This document shows, piece after piece, positions 1-4,209 of a stretch of 6,201 nucleotides of DNA (positions are counted from its first letter, which is position 1; each line of letters starts with the position of its first letter). The translations under genes were made by a program, and so were the position numbers. Location of the stretch: the NCBI GenBank assembly GCA_002424495.1, contig DIKH01000308.1:1-6201 (forward strand), given 5' to 3'. This DNA comes from Desulfobacteraceae bacterium UBA5623 (GTDB lineage Bacteria > Desulfobacterota > DSM-4660 > Desulfatiglandales > Desulfatiglandaceae). The notes beneath the pieces were generated by a model, which worked only from the letters and a program-made list of their open reading frames with translations, was not told the origin of the DNA and did no database searches.

Positions 1-192
1 TTACACAATTAAATTGACACTACCGCCATTTATTGCCGTGAACAGCATAACGAGAAAGTTTCCATCAAAAGAGTTCGCGAGCTCCGCATAAAAATTCAAA
101 ATGAAATGCTTGATGCTGAAAATCACTCTCTTGATTCTGAATTTGACAGCAACATAATTCCTTCAACAAATTCAACCTATGCAAATACTTAA
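1..192 (+). pseudogene. Tyrosine recombinase/integrase C-terminal remnant (partial, internal stop)
   Basis: Frame 1 is open from base 13 to a TAA at 190-192 and is cut by the left edge. A TAA at 10-12 interrupts it. Read through that stop, the first codons give L-H-N-stop-I-D-T-T-A-I-Y. This resembles the final motif of tyrosine recombinases (XerD-like GH..L.TT.IY), in which a catalytic His or Trp precedes the Tyr nucleophile by nine residues. Here His is codon 2 and Tyr codon 11, exactly that spacing. A single base change (TCA to TAA) would explain the stop, since Ser is common at that position. The residue before His is Leu rather than the usual Gly. About 50 hydrophilic, charged residues follow the Tyr, as in many integrase tails. 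The stop would remove the nucleophile, so I call it broken. The assignment rests on one motif; a chance open frame remains possible. Confidence 0.45.
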
Positions 193-206
193 CCGGAAAT
201 TACTGA

Positions 207-1184
207 CTAAAAATACTTATCCAGGGATTTGTTCTTAGAAAAAACATACTTTTTAAAAATAAATGGCCCCAGCAAGCCACACAAAAACATTGCAGGAGAA
301 AATACAGCTATCGAGTTGATATCAAAATGTAATACCTCCACCGCCAGCAATTTTATCGCGACGATAAAAAAAAGATTAAACAAATAGATGCTGAAGCTGC
401 ATTCCCCAACTGCCCTTAAGAACTGTAATCTATTTAATTTTGTAAAAAAGGCCAGATAGCAGAGTGCCAGGACACCGCTAACGCTTATGATAAACGGAGA
501 ATTGCAATATATGGCTATTGAGGATATGGCACATGTTACGATGATAAAATAGTAATTGTTTAAATATTTGATAAAGATTTGGTAATACTCAATCGCTAGG
601 ACCCCAAGCAAGAAAAAAATGTAATTATACCTGAAGGTGTTTAAATTCAAAAACTCAGTATCAGGCATGAAAAATACCCCCAAGGAAAGGCATATGACCA
701 GTATTCTGTTTTTAATTAAGTTAAGCAACAATGCGAAAACAATATAATATAGTATCAGCAAATGCACAAAATAGAGGTACCAGACCTGAGCCTTCTTTGG
801 GTACAATATATAATTCAGGATTTCTGTTACGCCGGTGCTCTCTTTATTGAGTAAGTAGCCAAAAATAAAAACCAATCCTGTCAAAATGAAAACCAGAGTG
901 AAATAGGCTGGGAGCAATCTCTGCACCTTGGCTCCAATAAACTTGAACAGCTCAGGATAGTTTGAGCCTTTTATTCTTCTGCATGAAACGGAAAAGGTCA
1001 TGCCTGCGAGCAGGTAAAAAAAACTTACATCCACCAAACGAATTATCGTGTAGATAAAATAAAAGGGTTCGTTTGTTATTAAATATGGTCCTCCGGAAAC
1101 AATGTGATGATAGACAACCATCATTATGGCTATGCCTTTTCCAGCATCTATTCCATCGAGTCTTTTTCCTGAATATTCGGTCAT
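207..1184 (-). CDS. Acyltransferase-3 family membrane protein (OafA-like O-acyltransferase)
   Basis: This is a 325-residue, very hydrophobic protein with about ten predicted membrane segments, close to the usual length of acyltransferase-3 (PF01757) proteins. Family signatures are visible in order: R8-L-D followed by KGIAI and the His pair H26/H27 at the end of the first membrane helix (the family's essential His lies here); FFYLLAG at 55-61; VWYLYFVHLL at 134-143; FRYNYIFFLLG at 184-194; and a late SFSIYLFN at 263-270, where many relatives have His in place of the final Asn. Members transfer acetyl or other acyl groups across the inner membrane to O-antigen, exopolysaccharide, peptidoglycan or glycolipid; the substrate cannot be read here. 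The ATG at 1184 lacks a good Shine-Dalgarno. An AAGGA (1211-1215) lies too far upstream, and TTGTAA-N18-TATATA (1220 to 1191) would give an almost leaderless message. An in-frame stop at 1215-1217 limits upstream extension. The gene is AT-rich compared with the efflux genes, suggesting transfer. Confidence 0.88.
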   Translation of the reverse strand: MTEYSGKRLDGIDAGKGIAIMMVVYHHIVSGGPYLITNEPFYFIYTIIRLVDVSFFYLLAGMTFSVSCRRIKGSNYPELFKFIGAKVQRLLPAYFTLVFILTGLVFIFGYLLNKESTGVTEILNYILYPKKAQVWYLYFVHLLILYYIVFALLLNLIKNRILVICLSLGVFFMPDTEFLNLNTFRYNYIFFLLGVLAIEYYQIFIKYLNNYYFIIVTCAISSIAIYCNSPFIISVSGVLALCYLAFFTKLNRLQFLRAVGECSFSIYLFNLFFIVAIKLLAVEVLHFDINSIAVFSPAMFLCGLLGPFIFKKYVFSKNKSLDKYF

Positions 1185-1341
1185 AGACCATATATACCAA
1201 GTAATAATTTCCTTTTACAAGCCATATTTGGCCCATTTAGTTGAAATTCAAATGCCAAGTCCGATGAAAGCAAGGGACAGAAGAATCATTCCTTATGGAA
1301 ATACGTTAAGACCCGGAACTGTGGTTGAAATGGAGCATATG

Positions 1342-1460
1342 GTGAGCTGTGAACGGTAAGCTGTAAGAGGTGAGCTGTTAGCAGTTAGCAGTTAGCAGTA
1401 ATTAGTGAGCAGTGGGCCGCAAACCGCTCACCGCTCACAGTTCACCGCTTACTGCTCACC
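1342..1460. repeat. Tandem heptamer array, 17 units, with an orientation switch
   Basis: The segment divides without gaps into 17 seven-base units. The first ten or eleven (1342-1418) follow a degenerate GTGAGCT / GTTAGCA pattern, with three identical GTTAGCA units at 1377-1397. After one transitional unit (1419-1425) the last five (1426-1460) follow GCTCACC, which is the reverse complement of the first pattern and stays in the same seven-base register. The two halves can therefore fold back: 1405-1419 pairs with 1424-1438 at 12 of 15 positions across a four-base loop. The array starts in non-coding DNA and ends five bases before the stop codon of the FnIII gene. On the - strand it would lie in the 3' region of that message, ahead of the acyltransferase gene. 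Function is unknown; it could be a simple-sequence expansion, a mobile miniature repeat or an RNA structure. Confidence 0.85.
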
Positions 1461-1465
1461 GACGC

Positions 1466-2338
1466 CTAGTCTATATAAATGTTATCGAATGCGAAACCGT
1501 CGATGGCGATAGAATAATTGTCATACTGCTGAAATTTGATTTTAAATGTTCGATTGTAAGAGATGCTCGCCGCAGCGACCGCGGCATCAAGGTCCACCTG
1601 AAAAGTTGAACCTCCGGAGGTGATTCCATCGGTGCTGGTCAGGCCCTTTATTTTATACCATGTGGTGCCATCTGCGCTGATGGCCACGCCATCGCTGTTG
1701 CTGCTACCGGTAAAAGAAGCGGGCATCACATGATTTTCATCCCTGTATTCTTTGTGCTGAAATTGGAGAATTACGCCGGACCTGCCATTCAGGTCTATGG
1801 TCAGAATCAGTTCATTGAGCGAGTAAGTCCTGTCATATGGGCTGTCCATTGTCAGATGGTATTTTCCCGATATCAAATCGTCCGATGGGCTCACGCGGAT
1901 CCTCCCTGCCCCGGTGGAGTGGACCTCCCAGCAAGCTGCAAGGGTCCCGCTCTCAAAATCCTCGCTGAACGGCAAAGCCGCGGTCTTCATATCCGCAGAC
2001 AACACAACCTCGTCGGAATAATCGCTTTCGCCATAAGTGTTATAGGCCGTAACCGCAAAACGATAGCTTCCATAGGATAACCCACTAAGGACACACTGGT
2101 TATTGTTTTTTGCGTCAACGGGTGAGTTGCCCTGAATGGCACCTGTTCCAGTGTAGGGTGAACCCGGCGCAGAAGAAAGAGTCTCATAATAGACTTTGTA
2201 CCCGGTGGCCCCATATGAGTTATTCCATGATAGTGAAACATCCATCGCATAGGAGGGAATTGAAATACTGACAACTATCATAAATACAAAAAAGAGCAGG
2301 CTTCGAACTTTGAGAGTATATACGGTGTTAACTGACAT
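1466..2338 (-). CDS. Secreted protein with a fibronectin type III domain and a jelly-roll-like domain
   Basis: This is a 290-residue protein counted from the ATG at 2338. I chose that start because GGGAG lies just upstream, and because it places a typical signal peptide at the N-terminus: basic residues, a hydrophobic core at 14-27, and likely cleavage after SYA at 29-31. The upstream in-frame ATG at 2374 would add 12 residues and has no ribosome site. Residues 33-115 look like an FnIII domain: SLSW near the start, GYKVYY, then LSYGSYRFAVTAYN and GESDYSDEV. Residues 124-290 look like a single beta-sandwich of the concanavalin/MAM type: LPFSEDFESG, CWEV, SGKYHL, DGVAISADGTTWY and a closing DGFAFDNIYID. 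This combination occurs in exported, carbohydrate- or surface-associated proteins. No catalytic residues, PEP-CTERM or LPXTG tail, or C-terminal anchor is seen, so it is probably periplasmic or released. Its function is unknown. A sigma-54-type promoter lies about 115 bases upstream. Confidence 0.82.
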   Translation of the reverse strand: MSVNTVYTLKVRSLLFFVFMIVVSISIPSYAMDVSLSWNNSYGATGYKVYYETLSSAPGSPYTGTGAIQGNSPVDAKNNNQCVLSGLSYGSYRFAVTAYNTYGESDYSDEVVLSADMKTAALPFSEDFESGTLAACWEVHSTGAGRIRVSPSDDLISGKYHLTMDSPYDRTYSLNELILTIDLNGRSGVILQFQHKEYRDENHVMPASFTGSSNSDGVAISADGTTWYKIKGLTSTDGITSGGSTFQVDLDAAVAAASISYNRTFKIKFQQYDNYSIAIDGFAFDNIYID

Positions 2339-2347
2339 AATCTCCCA
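2334..2347 (-). promoter_or_regulatory. Ribosome binding site and start of the FnIII protein
   Basis: Read on the - strand, GGGAG is followed by ATT and then ATG (2338-2336). The spacing is short but usable. The alternative ATG at 2374 is preceded by AT-rich sequence without any purine-rich Shine-Dalgarno. This supports the shorter 290-residue product with its N-terminal signal peptide. Confidence 0.55.
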
Positions 2348-2413
2348 TCCGGACTTAAGATTAATAATGAACAATAAAATTTCTAACAGCCGGACGTCGG
2401 CTTCACATTGACC

Positions 2414-2454
2414 AAACTTAAACGTAATGAAAAAAGGTTCCGGCGTTTAAGCTT
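2414..2454 (-). promoter_or_regulatory. Inverted repeat at the predicted 5' end of the FnIII gene leader
   Basis: The arms 2414-2424 and 2444-2454 are reverse complements at 10 of 11 positions (core CTTAAACG / CGTTTAAG, eight perfect pairs), separated by 19 bases. With a sigma-54 start expected near 2453, the transcript would begin almost at the first arm. The leader RNA would then open with a stem-loop, which could protect the 5' end or act as an operator in DNA. The repeat is seen directly; its role is inferred. Confidence 0.45.
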
Positions 2455-2463
2455 TTCCTGTCC

Positions 2464-2480
2464 AGCAATTACTGTGCCAA
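2464..2480 (-). promoter_or_regulatory. Sigma-54 (RpoN) promoter for the FnIII secreted protein
   Basis: Read on the - strand, the sequence is TTGGCAC-AGTAA-TTGCT. It matches the RpoN consensus TGGCAC-N5-TTGC(A/T), with the invariant GG and GC separated by exactly ten bases. Transcription would start about 12 bases past the GC, near 2453, and run into the gene at 2338 after a leader of about 115 bases. Sigma-54 promoters need an ATP-dependent enhancer-binding protein, so expression is probably switched by a two-component or similar activator. No such activator gene is in the window. Confidence 0.65.
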
Positions 2481-2566
2481 ATATTCAGCTTTATTTATTA
2501 CCCTGATATTTAAGAAGAAATTGAATTTATTGCGGGTAAGCATGAACAACGTGAAGGGTTATTCCT

Positions 2567-2710
2567 TCAGAAGGTGTAGGCTTTCCGGGGAAAGAAAAGT
2601 AACTGATTGGTTATGCTCAACGCCATGGCCTTTCGGCCATCCTTGATTACCAGGCGGACGGTTTCCCGTTTGAATGATTTGTCATATGCTTTTCTTTTTT
2701 TTGATGACAT
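2567..2710 (-). pseudogene. IS3-family transposase OrfA remnant (N-terminal fragment)
   Basis: A 47-codon frame runs from ATG at 2710 to TGA at 2567-2569. Its first 28 residues (SSKKRKAYDKSFKRETVRLV, then IKDGRKA) match the start of IS3-type OrfA proteins (HTH_Tnp_1, PF01527), which open with a basic K/R-rich stretch, YDK.FK.E.VRLV and then the helix-turn-helix. The expected VAxxLGI turn is not intact: the sequence goes to MALSIT and then loses similarity before stopping. A full OrfA is about 90-100 residues and is followed by OrfB, and neither remainder is present. It is probably debris of an insertion sequence left between the FnIII gene and the efflux operon. No terminal inverted repeats could be delimited with confidence, and no ribosome site is visible before the ATG. 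Confidence 0.6.
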
Positions 2711-2791
2711 GGACACACCGTTTATCGCTCACAAATCATGCTAAATAACATTCGTCAAAGATGGTTCTATGTTAGAAGGTTGTCTGCCCCT

Positions 2792-4195
2792 TTAGGCGCC
2801 TCCGCCCAGGACCGCATATAGTCTCACCAGATTGGTCAGCCTTGTGAGGCGGATGGCGACAAGACCCTGTTGTGCCGTATAGAGGGTCCGTTGTGCATCC
2901 AGGACACTAAGGTAGCTGTCAATCCCCTTTGTATATCTCGCATTGGAAAGGCGATGGGTTTCCGACAGGGCGTTTACCAGGGACTGCTGCGCAGACAGAT
3001 AGTCCTCCACCGTGCCTCTAACCGCAAGGGCGTCGGCCACTTCCTTGAATGCGGTCTGTATCGCCTTTTCGTATTGTGCCAGGACAAGTTCCCTTTCCGC
3101 CTTGGTTGCCTTTAATGCAGACCATGTGCGTGCATCAAAGATCGGCATAACCGCCCGTGCTGAGTAACTCCACGCGCCAGTACCTGATTCAAACAGTCTG
3201 GACAGATCATCACTTGCTGTCCCAATCGCTGTGGTCAGTGAAATACTGGGGAAAAAGACCGCTCGGGCCGCGCCTATGCTGGCGTTTGCCGCCTTGAGCA
3301 GGTTTTCCGCCTGAAGTATGTCAGGCCTGCTGAGTAAGACCTCGGAGGGTGTGCCTGCTGCCGGCTCTTTTGGAGGAATTATTCCGTCCAGATCGGCAGG
3401 CAATAGGTCTGTAGGCTCTGATGAACCCAGTAGAAGATTTAAAGCGTTTTCATCCCTTGCCATCTGCTTCCTGTAGCGGGCGATATCCGCCCTGGCTGTA
3501 TCCACTTGGGTTTGTACCCGGCGGAGATCCAGCTCATTTGTGATCCCTACATCATAACGCCGCTTCATCAGATTATAGGCGGCCTGCTGGGTCTCAAGTG
3601 TGGATTGTGCGAGTTTCAGGAGGTCCCGGTCCGCTGCAAGACTCAGATAGCCGCTGGCTACTGAGGATACCAGCAGGATCTGTGCGCTTCTCAGACCCTG
3701 CTCAGTGGCAAGGTATTCATTTAGGGCCCGGTCTTTAAGGCTGCGGATTCGTCCAAAGAAGTCAATCTCCCAGGAGACAATACCAAGATCAACGCTGTAG
3801 TGTTCCGTGGTCCTTGGCACACCGGGCTCTGAAATATCTGCCGACTCACGTTGTTTGCTTCCGGCGCCTATCACGTTTACTGTCGGCAGGAGTTCCGCAC
3901 GACTGATGCCGTATAATGCGCGCGCCCTTTCCACATTTAAGGCCGCCACACGAAGGTCACGGTTATTGCTCAAGGCGGTTTCAATGAGTTTTTGAAGGTT
4001 CTCATCGGCAAAGAACTCACGCCACTGCATGTTTGCGGCGGCAGGGGCACCTGGTGCGGATTTGATGTCTTTGTAAGCAGGTCCTGTCGGCCAGTCGGCG
4101 GAAACAGGTGCATTGGGTCTTGTATATTCAGGGGCCAGTGTGCAACTGGTAATGACAAGGACCATGGTGAGAAATGTAGACAATCTGAGTATCAT
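2792..4195 (-). CDS. RND efflux outer-membrane channel lipoprotein (NodT/OprM/CusC family)
   Basis: This is a 467-residue protein from the ATG at 4195. That start has a strong GGAGGAG seven bases upstream and yields a lipoprotein signal peptide with lipobox ITSC, Cys18 being the lipidated residue. A longer in-frame start at 4267 would bury the signal inside an implausible basic leader overlapping the pump gene. After the Cys comes the family opening LAPEYTRPNAPV. Two outer-membrane-efflux (OEP) repeats follow, with WEIDFFGRIRSLKDRAL in the first and ERELVLAQYEKAIQTAFKEV and RYTKGIDSYLSVLDAQRTLY in the second. It ends in LYAVLGGGA, as is usual. Proteins of this family form trimers, a beta-barrel in the outer membrane with a long periplasmic alpha-helical tunnel, and give the exit duct of tripartite pumps. 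The gene begins one base after the pump gene's stop, so the two are co-transcribed and probably translationally coupled. No clear terminator is seen downstream. Confidence 0.93.
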   Translation of the reverse strand: MILRLSTFLTMVLVITSCTLAPEYTRPNAPVSADWPTGPAYKDIKSAPGAPAAANMQWREFFADENLQKLIETALSNNRDLRVAALNVERARALYGISRAELLPTVNVIGAGSKQRESADISEPGVPRTTEHYSVDLGIVSWEIDFFGRIRSLKDRALNEYLATEQGLRSAQILLVSSVASGYLSLAADRDLLKLAQSTLETQQAAYNLMKRRYDVGITNELDLRRVQTQVDTARADIARYRKQMARDENALNLLLGSSEPTDLLPADLDGIIPPKEPAAGTPSEVLLSRPDILQAENLLKAANASIGAARAVFFPSISLTTAIGTASDDLSRLFESGTGAWSYSARAVMPIFDARTWSALKATKAERELVLAQYEKAIQTAFKEVADALAVRGTVEDYLSAQQSLVNALSETHRLSNARYTKGIDSYLSVLDAQRTLYTAQQGLVAIRLTRLTNLVRLYAVLGGGA

Positions 4196-4209
4196 ATTAC
4201 TGCTCCTCC
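4193..4209 (-). promoter_or_regulatory. Ribosome binding site and coupled stop/start between pump and channel genes
   Basis: On the - strand GGAGGAG lies inside the last codons of the pump gene. It is followed by the pump's TAA (4199-4197), one base, and the channel gene's ATG (4195-4193). This arrangement fixes the channel start and suggests that terminating ribosomes reinitiate on the channel gene. Confidence 0.8.

Noticed and set aside
1126..1359. Open + strand frame ending inside the heptamer array
   Set aside because: It overlaps the acyltransferase start antisense, has no ribosome site or recognisable family, and its stop lies in a simple repeat. The region 1252-1359 looks mildly coding-like, but nothing supports a product.
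1342..1460. Heptamer array considered as a CRISPR array
   Set aside because: Units are seven bases with no spacers between them, whereas CRISPR repeats are over 20 bases and separated by unique spacers. No cas gene is present.
1412..1609. Open + strand frame across the repeat and the FnIII gene end
   Set aside because: It begins within the heptamer array and is antisense to the well-supported FnIII/jelly-roll gene; its first residues are just translated repeat.
2514..2579. Short + strand frame of 21 codons (EEIEFIAGKHEQ...)
   Set aside because: It is too short, lacks a start codon and a ribosome site, and has no recognised similarity.
2625..2640. Perfect hairpin ATGGCC-TTTC-GGCCAT, considered as a terminator for the efflux operon
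   Set aside because: There is no T-run on either strand, and it falls within the transposase OrfA remnant, where the codons for D-G-R-K-A-M explain the sequence.
2680..2703. T-rich run on the + strand considered as an intrinsic terminator
   Set aside because: No GC-rich stem precedes it and no + strand gene ends there; it is the complement of the lysine-rich start of the OrfA remnant.
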